From: Azolla caroliniana
Lineage: Eukaryota; Polypodiophyta
Direction of reading: 5' to 3'
Assembly (NCBI GenBank): GCA_043228905.1
Contig: JBHGNT010000001.1
Span: 21,452,001-21,516,000, forward strand
Length of the DNA stretch: 64,000 nucleotides
Shown: positions 21,502 through 31,799 of the stretch, piece after piece
Numbering within the stretch: the stretch's first letter is position 1
Layout: each line of letters begins with the position of its first letter
The notes under the pieces: generated by a model
What the model saw: the letters and a program-made list of their open reading frames with translations, nothing else
The model's database searches: none
Told to the model about the DNA's origin: nothing
Program-made: the position numbers and the translations under genes

Positions 21502-21668
21502 TTGTTCTATGATCTATGGGTCTACTGGAATCACTAACTTTGAAGAATCAGCCAAGACTTTCACTGGATATGAAATCACTTTGCTCAGTGCTCAATCTAG
21601 TGGTATCTTTATGGGGATCCCATTCATTGCTGTAGGTTTCTTATCCAAGATTACTGCAGTTTCTTTTC
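21502..21668 (+). pseudogene. nad2: nad2 exon 3 (NUMT copy)
   Basis: 167 nt, exactly the distance between plant introns nad2i542 and nad2i709. It reads CSMIYGSTGITNFEESAK, FTGYEITLLSAQSSGIFMG, IAVGFLSKITAVSF, that is NADH dehydrogenase subunit 2 with Ser-for-Leu/Phe unedited sites and no stop. It is followed by GAGCGGCC, similar to the GGGCGGCC that follows exon 4. Confidence 0.93.
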
Positions 21669-22816
21669 GAGCGGCCGTAAGACGGCCTGTGGGTACCGGC
21701 AGATTGCGGCCAATCTCAGTACTATCGGGGCGCCTTATGTTATGCTGCTGGAGCGTGGAACCCATCACTACCTCGTAAGAGCGTGAGACTATAGCATGTT
21801 ACAAAAGCGCGGTTGGGGGCTAGGAGGTGAAGGGCACCGCGCGAACTCTTCTATAGTGTCACACGAGAGAAGCCCGCCCGCCTGGCGAATCGAAGTTCCA
21901 GTCAACTGGCCACCTGGTTAACCTGTGCCACAAGCAAGCACAGTGGAAACGCGTTGGTGTGCTTCCTGCCTGTCGAGATTAAGCAGCGACAAGGTCTAGA
22001 TTGGAGGAGCTGGAAACAGCTGCATGAAAGCCGATTACTCAACTCAACCCCTTGCTTGGCTTGGGGACAATTAACGAAACGATATCCCGAGACACCAAAA
22101 CCATAGGCTGTATCGGCGAGATCCAACGGTGAGCTAGATCCCCGGCTGGAAGTCATAGGACCTTTAGTACCCACTGCCGCATTCCGTGCGTGCCACTTCG
22201 GCCTTTATGTTACAAGCCGGCAAGAAGAGCGGCTCGAAAACCTGCCTGAAGGCGGGGAAGTGGGGCACAGCAAACGCTCCTTCACCTCATTCCGTTCAGG
22301 AAAGGGATAACCAGGAGCGCGCCGCGCGGGTCTTTGACCCCGAACAAAGCCTTTGGCCTTTGCTCGCGGAGCGAACTAACAAATTTCATTCTTTCAAGGA
22401 AACCTGCCGGATGGTAGTACGCCATCTTCACCTGCGGCGGAGAAAACCAAAGAAAGCGCCTTGTTCTCTTCTCGGCCTGAGAAAGCACTGGCAACAACGG
22501 AAAGGAAGGGGTCTATCTATCTAATACCTGCTTTTACTGAGCAGGTTTTATCCGTCCAAAATCCACTGCCGAATTAATTCCCGGTGACCTTATCCGACAG
22601 CGTGTGGAATGGCTGAAAGCGGCGGCGGACTCTCGGGTATATCTAATCCAAGTGTTGTAGGGTTAGAGAGCCGTATGATGGGCGACTATCACGTACGGTT
22701 CGGGGAGCACTGTAGTAGGTCATTCGGGAATTCTCTGAACTCTTCGCTAGGCAAACAGCGAGTGAACGACAGCTTTCTTTGCTGCACGGCTCGGTTAATG
22801 ATTTACTTTCGACCCT
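21669..22816 (+). other. nad2 intron i709 (group II)
   Basis: 1148 bp between exons 3 and 4, 5' end GAGCGGCCGTAAG, domain V at 22667-22702 about 115 nt before the exon. No maturase frame seen. Confidence 0.82.
22667..22702 (+). ncRNA. Group II intron domain V (nad2 i709)
   Basis: GAGCCGTATGATGGGCGAC, then ATCACGTACGGTTCGG: standard domain V stem-loop. Confidence 0.85.
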
Positions 22817-23391
22817 ATATGTGTGGGCACCTGATGTATACGAGGGTTTACCTACTCTGGTTACAGCATTTTTTCCCATTGCACCTAAAATATCTATTCC
22901 TGCCAATATGTTATGTGTTTCTCCCTATAGTTTCCACGATCTAACATGGTAACAACTCTTCCTTTTCTGCAGCATCGCTTTCATGATCCTAGGAGCACTG
23001 GCCGCTATGGCCTAAAAAGAAGTAAAAAGACTTTCAGCTTATAGCTCTATTGGACATGTAGGTTATCTTTCAATCGGTTTTTCACGTGGAATCACAGAAG
23101 GAATTTAATCACCACTAATTGGTATCTCTATTCATATATCAATGATCATTAATGTATTCGCTACAGTTTTAGCATTACGTTAAACCTGTGTCAAATATAT
23201 AGCGGATTCAGGCGCTTTAGCCAAAACTAATCTTATTTCAGCTATTACTCCGTCCGTTACTATGTTTCTATACGCAGGAATACTCCCGTTAGCCGGCTTT
23301 CGTAGCAAATTCCATTTGTTCTTTGCCGCCCTGAGCTGTGGGGCTTATTTACTAGCTTTAATAGGGGTAGTTACTAGTGTCATCAGTCGTT
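22817..23391 (+). pseudogene. nad2: nad2 exon 4 (NUMT copy, with a 2-nt frameshift)
   Basis: Reads NAD2 from WAPDVYEGLPTLVTAFF to CGAYLLALIGVVTSVIS. The exon is 575 nt where intron positions i709 and i1282 predict 573. The extra two bases lie at the very start, where ATATGTGTGGGCACC should be ATATGTGGGCACC for the His-Met-Trp codons. This looks like GT slippage after transfer to the nucleus. Four TAA stops sit at conserved Gln (WQQ, AMAQ, EGIQS, LRQT). It is the only clear frameshift seen in the NUMT genes apart from the doubtful cox1 start. Confidence 0.93.
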
Positions 23392-23862
23392 GGGCGGCCG
23401 GAAGGGGTTGCCTAGAGTCAGTGTAAGAGACCTGCAGGCAGGCAGGGTCGTGCACCGGACGCGTAGCTTACCAAAACGTCGCAGGACAGATGGAGAGAAC
23501 GCATCTACGAAAGGGCAAGTGAGGGGGTGCCGCTAGGATCTCATGAACCTACCCAAGATCCTTGTATGAGTCCGCCGCTATCACTACACGAGATGAACCT
23601 AAGTTGCCGTAAATCAAAGTATCCTTCAGTGTGATGAGACTCCCAGCCAGTTACAGCGCGCGATTGCTGAAGTGCCCCCTGCCGGTGATCAGAACAACGC
23701 AAGCCGGACGAAGACAGACGGAGCAGATTACCCATATCACTGTTGCTGGGGACAGGGAACAAATCGGCATCTCGATATGATAATACAGCCCTTAGGGAAT
23801 AACGGCGAAGTCCATCCAAGAGGAACAATTCGTCTTAGAAAGCGGCGAAGCGCAGAAAAGGC

Positions 23863-23890
23863 GTTCATCATGAAGGCCTTCATGATGAAC
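23863..23890. repeat. 28-bp perfect palindrome
   Basis: GTTCATCATGAAGG followed directly by its own reverse complement. Words from it (ATCATGAAGGC, CATGATGAAAACCGC) recur at 13504, 13632, 20990 and 23920 in the NUMT. Confidence 0.9.
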
Positions 23891-24765
23891 CGGCGCGCGC
23901 GCGCGCCTTCATGCATGATGATGAAAACCGCTTCGCGCCCGCCCTACAGGCCTTATTCGTTCGTTCGTTGGCCAAGTTAATCAAGTTCGAGAGAAGAAGT
24001 GAAGCTGGCCAAGCGACAGTGTTTTCTGGCAGGTCTCCGGGAGTGCTTGCAAGGAAGAGTGCGCAAAGAAAAGATTGAAAGCGGCGTTGCTATATATAGG
24101 TAGATAGATATAGATACATCCATCTATCTATACGTATCTGTTTCTTTTTCTACCAATTGTATAGAAATGTTCCTCTCCTGATTATTTACTGCGCTCTTCC
24201 CATAGCGGGCTCTGCGATGGACGGCAGAAGGTCCATAGTACCCGCCTACCTAAAAGGAACCCCTTTGTCTTGGTTTCATTTAGGGGAAAGCACTGAGTGA
24301 TCCGGTAGCCGGGAAGGGGCCTAAATAGTAAAAGCCTTGGTGAATTAGACTCTACGTATTCACTCTGCTTAACCCCCTTTTGTTGGATCCATTGGATGCG
24401 TCTGACAGAGTTCAGACAGGGGATTCGATCCTTGTGAATCTTTGGATGCATAGCTTTTTGAACAGGGCCGCAGGTGGTCTGAAGGAGATCAAACAGGGGA
24501 GGATAAGCAGGCTCGCCCCTTCCCTCGGTATCCCTCCCGCTCCCCCCGAATGAAAGGGGAGAGCCGAAGACCCTGCGGATGGGGGAGGAAAATAAGTCCT
24601 CGAGAATAAGGACCAATCTGCTGTTGAAGTGGGCATCGCTGGCTGAGAAAGCGCTATAGCTTTCTTGCTCCGCTCCTTCGTTCGTAAAGCCAACGGCGGT
24701 TCATGCGTGCGGAGTTATCTGAACCTGAACGATTCAGAACTAACATCCGAAGCAAGTTGAGTGGG

Positions 24766-24800
24766 TGAGCCGTATGATGGGCGACTGTCTCCCGCGGTTC
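24766..24800 (+). ncRNA. Group II intron domain V (nad2 i1282)
   Basis: GAGCCGTATGATGGGCGAC with GTCTCCCGCGGTTC closing the stem. The pairing is weaker than in the other copies, but position before the last exon fits. Confidence 0.7.
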
Positions 24801-24841
24801 TAGGGGGACTAGGTACCCTGGGACACTGGGGGTCACTCCAT

Positions 24842-25029
24842 TTTATTATATACGCCTGGTGAAAATAATGTATTTCGATACGCCTAAAAGATGGATTCTA
24901 TATAAACCAATGGATCCTGAGAAATCGTTGCTACTAGCTATTAGTTTCTCGTCGATTAGTTTCCTCTTCTTATACCTTTCTCTGCTTTTCCTAGTCACTC
25001 ATGAAATGGCACGTTGTCTATGTATTCGA
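24842..25029 (+). pseudogene. nad2: nad2 exon 5 (NUMT copy); stop made by editing
   Basis: Reads FYYIRLVKIMYFDTPKRW, LYKPMDPEKSLLLAI, LVTHEMARCLCI, the NAD2 C-terminus. Other plant NAD2 proteins end right here with a stop. In this copy the next codon is CGA (25027-25029), which C-to-U editing would turn into UGA. Unedited, the frame runs on to 25104. The intron before it ends in AT. Confidence 0.9.
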
Positions 25030-25486
25030 GTGGTCTCATTGAATCTCTTCACTTCGGGGTGGGGGTCCGCCCCCTTTTTTCCCGCCTGCTGCTTTTCGCT
25101 TTAGTTGCGGTTGTATGCCGTGGACACACGGATAGATTCATTCCCTAATATCCCCGGCTCGGACGCCCGCCCTTTCTGGGTCCTCCTATCCCACGAATAT
25201 GTTTGCAGGGTTAATCGGGTCGGACAGAGGGGTGTATTCACTATACCGAAAGACGACCAAAGTTGCTTGCCCAAAAGCAAGCAGCCCTCCGAACCGAAGT
25301 GGCGCCCTCCTTAGGAAAGTTGGTTTGAGGGAGAAAATGGTTGGTGGAAAGGTCAATTCGTTTCATTTCCATGGAAGAGGAGGGTACGAGCGGAGTTCTC
25401 TAGCTTAGGCAAAGCATCAGATATACGTTTCGCTATCCATTAACAACAGTGAAAGCGTAAATCTTTTTCAGACCTAACCTATTGGG
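25030..25486 (+). other. NUMT intergenic, no gene seen
   Basis: Between nad2 and the first tRNA gene. Short frames without known motifs. Confidence 0.6.
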
Positions 25487-25569
25487 TGGGAGAGGCAGGA
25501 TTTGAACCTGCGTAGAAAACCTTCAACAGATTTACAGTCTGTCGCTTTTAACCACTCGGCCACTCTCCC
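25487..25569 (-). tRNA. trnY: tRNA-Tyr (GUA)
   Basis: 83 nt on the minus strand. Acceptor arm GGGAGAG/CTCTCCC, anticodon loop CTGTAAA with GUA, long variable arm of class II, T-arm GGTTCAAATCC. A mitochondrial tRNA gene carried in the NUMT. It could be transcribed by Pol III only if internal boxes happen to suit. Confidence 0.93.
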
Positions 25570-25885
25570 CGTTCAAAGTAAGCTTTGACTGACTTTCTGA
25601 GCGATTGGGAAGAGAGAAATCGATTAATCTACACGTCCTAACCCCTTCCAATAGACTAATCGAACAAGTAGAGGTTCAAGGAATCAAACAAATAGAGGCC
25701 ATGTTGAATGCCGTCGGTACACCTATGCTCGGAGCTTCTAAGAAATGTCATGGCGAAATAGCAAGCAGTTTAACACTCGCTCGAAGTCTTTGAAATAATT
25801 GCCTCGAGAGCAAGGCTTCGGTCCTTCTCGATAGAATCGTCACGAAGCGAAAGGTGACTTCTCGTTCTCCCTATTATTATTATTG

Positions 25886-25959
25886 TGGGCGAGGAGGGAT
25901 TTGAACCCCCGACACCGTGGTTCGTAGCCACGTGCTCTAATCCTCTGAGCTACAGGCCC
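25886..25959 (-). tRNA. trnR: tRNA-Arg (ACG)
   Basis: 74 nt. Acceptor GGGCCTG with CGCCC, anticodon loop CTACGAA (ACG), T-arm GGTTCAAATCC. The sequence is very like chloroplast-type trnR-ACG, so it may be either native mitochondrial or of plastid origin. Confidence 0.92.
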
Positions 25960-26736
25960 TGTCCCCACTGGATTTGTTCTAGGAACCCCCACCTTTTCTT
26001 TCCTTACCCATTTCGGGCGGGTTAGAAAGATGCGCTTAGGATCCTCTCTCAGAATATGCCGACACAGAAAAGACGCCACACTGCGAACAAAGACACTTTA
26101 GAAAGAAGGAAAAAGGCGTAAAGAAGGTGGTATCGTATCTGTTACGAGGCATAACATACATGTATTCTCGATCATTGAGTTCGGGTATACTTATTGAAGG
26201 GAAGTTCATATAATTGAACTGGACTCGGAAGCAGGTTAATTGATTAAAGTAAACTAAACCGCCCGCGAATTCTCCTTCAAATCAATGAAAAAGCCGAACA
26301 GAGCACAAAGCAATGTAAATTGATTGGCCGTTACTATCCTATGTTACCATTCGCGAGCTGTGGTTCGGGGGATCCCTGAGAAATGGCGGACCGTTGTTGT
26401 TCTCGAGAGAGACACTTGGTCAACAATCCCATTGAGAATCTTCGTCCGTCGGGCATCTTTGTCGTCGTCTCGTAGGTGCCATGCCCAGATCCTTGTGGTA
26501 TCGATAAGGTCATCACGTCTTATAAAAGCACCAATACCCGGCTCATGCGGAACGGAAGAAGCGGAGCAAGCAACTCTTCGTCGTTTCTTCGGCTGGCTTT
26601 TCACCAATACCTGCCATTCAATCTACTTACCATTTATCCTATATGACTGGCTTTTTTTTATTATCGCCGGTTCATTTCATGCGGGCCTATTTAAAAGCTC
26701 TAGTCGATCAATTCTCATGTTTGTTTCAGTTACTTT

Positions 26737-26809
26737 CTCCGGATGCAAGACTCGAACTTGCGACCCATGGATTAACAGTCCACTGCTCTACCGACTGAGC
26801 TAATCCGAA
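26737..26809 (-). tRNA. trnN: tRNA-Asn (GUU)
   Basis: 73 nt. Acceptor TTCGGAT with ATCCGGA, D-arm TAGCTCAGTCGGTAGAGCA, anticodon loop CTGTTAA (GUU), T-arm AAGTTCGAGTCTT. One G-U pair in the acceptor. Confidence 0.9.
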
Positions 26810-28084
26810 ACGAGAACGGGTGTATTATTGACCCGAATGAAGCCAGCCCTGCAACCCCCTTTTTTCCCTATCTCTATAAGAGGGTGATGGAGTTGTGAAG
26901 AGTTCAAAGTGAATAGAGACTGGAAGCTGGCTAAACGAATGGCGCGTCTATATACTAAATTTCCTTACCAGACTATACTATAGGGGGCCAGTACCGAAAT
27001 CTTTCTGTCTGTAGCCGGCGGAAGAAGCGCCTCTCACCAACCAAATAACATGGCGCCCGCCGCTTTCCCAGCAAGCACGAGTAGGAGCGGAAGCTGAGAA
27101 AGAGCTTTGCGCTTTATCCCAGCATCTATCTCAGCAGAAAATATGTATCTAATCAAGCGTAGCGGTCAAGGTCATTACATGACCGATATATCGATCTTTT
27201 TCACACCATCTATGGTGAAACGGGCTTCGGTTTGCGACTGAAGGGACGAGCGCCGATCTCTTTCTGAAAGGTTAACTCGATGAAAGCGGATCTGCATTCC
27301 TTTTCGAGGGTTTATCTTGCCTTTTTTTCTCCTCAAGAGAAGAGATTGGCGGGTCGACCGGCGATGAGGATTTTGATATGCTGTGGGGAACCGATGAAGC
27401 GGGTCTGATATAATGAACCGGCTTCTAGGCGGTAAGCCTGGGCGCTCCATGTGAAGTCTCCCCTCTCGTCCCTTACAAGTCCTAGGTTTGCTTGCTTGCT
27501 TGCTTGCTCGTCAGAGTTTGATTCGCTCTCATCAGTCCAAGGGGGATCTCCGGCACGCACCTTCGCTACTCCTCCAGTGACTCTTCCGGCGCACTTGTCT
27601 CGTTGACATGAGCACGCTTTCGGTCACAAGAGTTAGATTGTGCACAAAATAAAAACTACGCGAATTGACCGCCCGCCGTTGAGTGACGAATTTGTTCATC
27701 CGGATGAAAAGGCTCGCGCGCGGGGAAGGGGAATGCCGCGGTGCATATGGTCTCGTTCGTTCGTTGGCCCATCGTTGGTTGGTTGTTGAGAACGTCAGTC
27801 AGCCGGCAAGCAAAATTTCAACTGAACCCCCCAATCGCTCAAGACTTCGATCAACGAACAGATTGTCTTGTCGTCGGCAATTCAGAAAGTGTTAAGACAC
27901 CCACATGAGACGATGCGGTGGGTTCAGCGGGGGATGTTTACATTCTGAACCACGAGAAACCAGCCCTCACTCATCGTGGGGACTACGGGACCTTGGGGTC
28001 CTGTGGACCTCTTGCTCAACCCTCTAACGAAGAGGCTAAGGACCTTTTGCTAGCCTCCCCAAGCAAGCAAGCAAGCAAGAAAGT
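26810..28084. other. NUMT intergenic between trnN and trnE
   Basis: A minus-strand frame at 27175-27450 (91 codons, basic) resembles no mitochondrial protein I recognise. A (GCTT)n tract lies at 27488-27508 and (GCAA)n at 28061-28079. Confidence 0.55.
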
Positions 28085-28156
28085 TATCCCTTACGGGAAT
28101 CGAACCCGTTTCTTCGACATGAAAAGACGATGTCCTAACCACTAGACGAAAGGGAC
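28085..28156 (-). tRNA. trnE: tRNA-Glu (UUC)
   Basis: 72 nt. Acceptor GTCCCTT with AAGGGAT, D-arm CGTCTAGTGGTTAGGACA, anticodon loop TTTTCAT (UUC), T-arm GGGTTCGATTCCC. A (GCAA)n tract lies directly to its left. Confidence 0.93.
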
Positions 28157-28522
28157 TTGGCTTTGAAAACCTGATGAAGACGTGCTTGAATCAACTCTAC
28201 ACCCAGCCAGATGCTTATGGCAAGAGGTTAAAGCACTACGATCTGTAGTACCTCCTCTCAATCCTAGGACCTTCGGGTTAACCATTTCCTACTATCTATA
28301 GGAGGCATAGTCTTCACAACTCTATATACGAAATTTCCGGGTTTCAAAATGAATGCCTAGATGACTCAGAAGGTCATGTCTTCAGAGAAGTTTCAGGCAG
28401 GCAGGTTACAATGCTTGTTTGATCCGTGGACAGAGTTATGCCACAAGAAGCCGCAAGAAGCGCAGAGAAAGACGTGGAAAAAGGACGGAGCGAAAGGTTA
28501 CCCGCCCAGTACACGGCAATAA

Positions 28523-28596
28523 TCGAGGTGACAGGATTCGAACCTATGGCCCTCTGTACCCAAAACAGATGCGCTACCAGACTGCGCTACACCTCG
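28523..28596 (-). tRNA. trnP: tRNA-Pro (UGG)
   Basis: 74 nt. Acceptor CGAGGTG with CACCTCG, D-arm TAGCGCAGTCTGGTAGCGCA, anticodon loop TTTTGGG (UGG), T-arm AGGTTCGAATCCT. The gene's 5' end abuts a (GCTT)8 microsatellite with no spacer. Confidence 0.93.

Positions 28597-28628
<32 letters not shown>
28597..28628 (+). repeat. (GCTT)8 microsatellite at the trnP 5' end
   Basis: Eight GCTT units. Further tracts are at 27488-27508, 28061-28079 (as GCAA) and 28849-28873. Confidence 0.93.
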
Positions 28629-29100
28629 GCGTGGGCCATCCCCAGCAGTAATGGTTGAGGGCCGGCGTAAGCTATCGATTAGCGCCTAAGCCGCTTGGTT
28701 GGCACCCGATCTCTCATCACTCAATCTCGGGAAGGGAAAAGGGCCTAGAAAGAAAGTCTTATGTCCTTGCAGCAAGCAAGTCGCAGCAATGCAATGAAGG
28801 CCTTCGCTTTGTCGTCGTCTTTCGATCTATACGTTTTTCGAACTCCAATGCTTGCTTGCTTGCTTGCTTGCTGCTTTAGGCTTTAGCGAGGTTCATGAAA
28901 TCTCGAAGAAAGCAGCAAGCAGCTGGGGTCTTTGAATAGTTAACGTCTCACAGGTCATGAGGCGGCTCGAAAGTCAAAGAATGTATATGATACTAACCGT
29001 ACATTTTCCCTTCCCGCGCTGGTAGCTCAACTGTTAACCGCTTCATCCGCGATTGGTCTACGGTTTCAATCCCCAGTATGCGGGTGAGTGGCGATGCATG
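28629..29100. other. NUMT right end, no gene assigned
   Basis: Contains (GCTT)n at 28849-28873. A tRNA-like but not foldable stretch near 29018-29090 was not accepted as a gene. Mitochondrial character fades at about 29.1 kb. Confidence 0.5.
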
Positions 29101-29721
29101 ATCTAGCCGGAAAAGGGGCCGACAAGGCGTGCAATGAACCGGAGTACGGCACAGGCGGTGCCAAACAATGGACGAGGGTATGTGGCGCACGGAGGTGCTG
29201 GAGCGGAAAGGCGAGCGCGGAGATAGGTTGCGCGGTTCAGAGGTAGCGCGTAGAAGGCCAGAAAGGGATCCTCCACACTATTCCGGAGACCATGGCGGTT
29301 CGAGCCAACGCGGCGATGTAAGACCATGGAGAAGGAAGGTGGCGGCGAGAGGACGAAGGCAACGCGAAACAACATGGGATGACAATCAGGACATCACGAA
29401 TGGTCAACAGAGGCCAAGCAGGCCACTACAGGCATGCCTCAAGCGGAGGACATCGGGCATACGGCGGGGAGCGGGCATTCATACGGCCGATCAAGGGCCA
29501 GCAGAAGTACGTGTACTACGGAGATCGCGGCAGAGGACCCATCGACGAGTCGAACGAGCCTACGGGGAGGTAAGCGCGAAGGAAGAATCGAAGCCGACGG
29601 ATCAAACCGACAGCGAGCCGGGATGCGGATCACGGAAGACCGGTTTCTCACCGGCCGAAATCTCTCACCCTTCAACCAGATTTGGCACGTACCGGTGGAC
29701 ATGCAGTTAGGTGGGGGCGGA
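29101..29721 (+). other. GC-rich internal remnant upstream of a Gypsy LTR
   Basis: The segment ends in a polypurine-like tract (ggtgggggcgga) immediately before the LTR at 29722, just as the tract before 31800 does. That places it inside an LTR element, upstream of a 3' LTR. Frames here (29168-29710; 29434-29904) are Arg/Gly-rich and match no domain I know. It may be a decayed gag. Its left junction with the NUMT is not sharply defined. Confidence 0.45.
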
Positions 29722-30502
29722 TGTCGTGAAGAATTTCGGCCAGAGGCGGAAACTGGGAAACATTGGCTACATCGGCGGGGTGCAGCGTGTGTGCTCACCC
29801 TTGTACATTTAGTGCGAATAACGAGGGCGCCTTTATGGTGCCGAAGAGTAGTCAAGTTGGGACAGACGATCCCATGTAAGTCGGGATTTTATCCCACATT
29901 GTAACGCATCCCTCTCCTTGTTCTATAAAAGGAAGGGAGCGGCCTTGGTGAAACGGTTGCTCATTTTTTTGCGTTAGAGGGTATACCGTTAGTTTAGGGT
30001 TAACTTCTTCTTCTTCTTCTTCTTCTTCCCCCTTTGTGCTTTGCTTAGGGTTTGCTTTGGCTCGGCCTCCTGTGCAAGACCCCGCTCGGCGCGACGAGCC
30101 GTGAGCTCCCCGACGGCGGCTTGACAGCAGACGACTGTTGTAACCTACCTTGGTCCGGCTCGATGCCAGGAATGTATTCTTCCTTATATATATATACGTT
30201 TGCGTCTGTTTGTGTATATTCGCATCTTTGTTGGTGTCGGGTGCTTCCCCTTTCTTGCATTTCCTGTACATAAGGGCATGAGTCGGGTTGGCCTGTGTGT
30301 GTGTGTGTGTGCGTGTGTGTGCGTGAGTCGGTGTTAAGAGCGCTCTCTCTCTCTCTCTCTCTCTCTCTCCCTTCGGTTGCTTCCGGCGTGCTTCTGGGAT
30401 GCCCCGGAAACGGTGAAGCACGACTTCCTACGCTCCATCACTCCCTAGTCCAAGACCCCCGTGGTCCCGCCTTTCTCCACGCACGCGCGTAACAACGCGA
30501 CA
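29722..30502 (+). repeat. Gypsy LTR (781 bp), left
   Basis: Starts TGTCGTGAAG and ends GCGACA, so the tips are an inverted TGTCG/CGACA. The core is similar to 31800-32390 plus 38141-38172, including the tail gtccaagacc and cgcgtaacaacgcgaca. It contains a TATAAAAG box at 29925, a (CTT)n tract, a (GT)n tract at 30295-30323 and a (CT)n tract at 30342-30368. Confidence 0.82.
29925..29932 (+). promoter_or_regulatory. TATA box of the Gypsy LTR
   Basis: TATAAAAG in the first third of the LTR, with CATTGTAACGC just upstream. Confidence 0.6.
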
Positions 30503-31730
30503 ACGGGTGCTTATGGAAGCACCCAAAGAAGAGAAGTGGCATCCCACTCCGAGTAGTGGCAAAGAAAGAAGAACAGGGGAAACTACTGGCGGCATTCCAC
30601 GAGAGCCCATGGGCCGGACACCGCGGAACGTGGGCCACGTTCGAGAAGCTGAAGGAGAAGTACTGGTGGTCGGGGCTATACTAGGACGTGCATCGGTTCG
30701 TAACAACTTGCAAAAGCTGTCAAGTGCACTCCGTAGTCCGACACCGGGACGAGCTACACCCGACCTACCCGCCTACGGTCCATTTCAAGTGGATGGTGGA
30801 CTTGGTGACGATGCCGATGGGGGTAAGACAGATGTGATACCTAGTGCTTGCACGGGAAGACTAAACGAACCAGGTGGAAGGCCATGCACTGCAAAGCAAG
30901 ACAACCGCGGCGGTATGCCGGTTCCTGATCGAAGAAGTAGTGTGTCGGTACAGGTGCGTCGGGAGGATCGTGGCGGACCGGGGAGAGCTGGATGCGCGGG
31001 AGGCCGAGGAGCTGTTCGACCGGCTAGGCATCAAACTCTCCCTCACCATGGCGTACAATCCGGAGGCGAACGGAAAGGTGGAACGTGGGCACGGACCGAT
31101 TGTAAAGGCGTTGGTGCGTGCATGCGGTGGGCAGGTCGGGAATTGGCCGCGACTCCTTACGCACTATGGGCGGACCGGACTACGCACAGTTCGGTGACAG
31201 GGTTTATGCCAGCGGAGCTAATGTACGGACAAAAGCCGATCATGCCGGTGGAACGGACGGTTTCTTCGTGGGCGGCGGTAGTTTGGAAGGACGAAATGAG
31301 CCGGGAGGAGTTGCTGGCGGCGCGGATTCGGCAACTCGAGCGGAGGCCGGAGGACGTGATACAGACGAAGGAAATGCTGCGAACGGCAAGGGAGCGGAAC
31401 AAGACCCGGTTCAACCGGACGCACCAGTTGCGACCAAAGAAGATCGAGGAAGGCGACTGGGTCTTGGTATACGATAGCAACCTCGACAATCAGCACAAGG
31501 CGGTGCGAAAGTTTGCTAGGAGATGGTTCGGGCCCTACATGGTGACGAGCGCGAACAGCAACGGCACGTACCACCTCGCGGAACTCGACGGGACACGGTT
31601 AGCGGTGCCGGTGGCCAGAAAGCGGATCAAAGCTTTCAAAAAGCGGTTCGAAGACGAGCCAGAGCCTGCGAGCGGGAGCGACAATGACAATCAGTTCGGG
31701 TCCGGTGGAGAATCGGAGAGCAACGAGTGA
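30503..31730 (+). pseudogene. Ty3/Gypsy integrase remnant
   Basis: Pieces in two or three frames spell the end of a Gypsy polyprotein. They include an HHCC zinc finger region (HESPWAGHRGTWATFEKLKEKYWW, then CKSCQ), a catalytic core with VDLVTMPMG, IVADRGELDA and NPEANGKVERGH, and ALWADRTTHSSVTGFMPAELM YGQKP. Last comes the GPY/F C-terminal module KFARRWFGPYMV. Stops near 30684 and 30835 and frameshifts near 30600 and 31150 make it dead. The element has lost gag, protease, RT and RNase H between its left LTR and this point, so it is a large deletion derivative. Confidence 0.85.
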
Positions 31731-31799
31731 GGCTGGGTTTCTTCGATATCTACCCGTCTCTAGCGCATAGCGGTGGATCCGCGGTTTGGTGGGGGTGGA
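31731..31799 (+). other. Gypsy spacer and polypurine tract
   Basis: Ends in ggtttggtgggggtgga immediately before the right LTR. Confidence 0.7.

Larger units (their letters stand above)
23392..24841 (+). other. nad2 intron i1282 (group II)
   Basis: 1450 bp, from GGGCGGCCGG to CCAT, with domain V at 24766-24800. It carries a 28-bp perfect palindrome (23863-23890) next to a CGCGCGCGCGCG run, and (GATA)-like repeats at 24098-24130. Confidence 0.82.
12643..29100. other. NUMT, main part: about 16.5 kb of fern-like mitochondrial DNA
   Basis: A continuous block with about 50% GC holds mitochondrial genes in genomic (unedited, intron-containing) form: nad7 exons 3 and 2 (minus), cox1 (plus), nad2 exons 3-5 (plus), five tRNA genes (minus) and five group II domain V hairpins. 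The intervening DNA has dispersed GC-rich palindromes and GCAA/GCTT repeats. It is nuclear because a nuclear-type LTR element with target-site duplication is inserted in it and Copia/Gypsy sequences flank both sides. Introns and unedited stops show transfer as DNA, not cDNA. The right edge lies somewhere between about 29.06 and 29.17 kb. Confidence 0.93.

Noticed and set aside
17064-25029. Nuclear-functional cox1 or nad2 genes
   Set aside because: Multiple in-frame stops, organellar introns and no transit peptide; these need mitochondrial editing and splicing.
15641-28873. GCAA/GCTT arrays considered as CRISPR
   Set aside because: Simple 4-bp microsatellites with no spacers, in a eukaryote.
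29018-29090. tRNA-like sequence (GGTAGCTCAACTGTTAACCGC ... GTTTCAATCCCC) near the right end of the NUMT
   Set aside because: D-arm and T-arm words are present but I could not form an acceptor stem or a sensible anticodon arm. At most it is a decayed tRNA.
2911-29100. Mitochondrial contamination of the assembly
   Set aside because: A nuclear-type Gypsy with target-site duplication is nested in it and both sides join retroelements. It is not fully excluded, so junction reads are proposed as a test.
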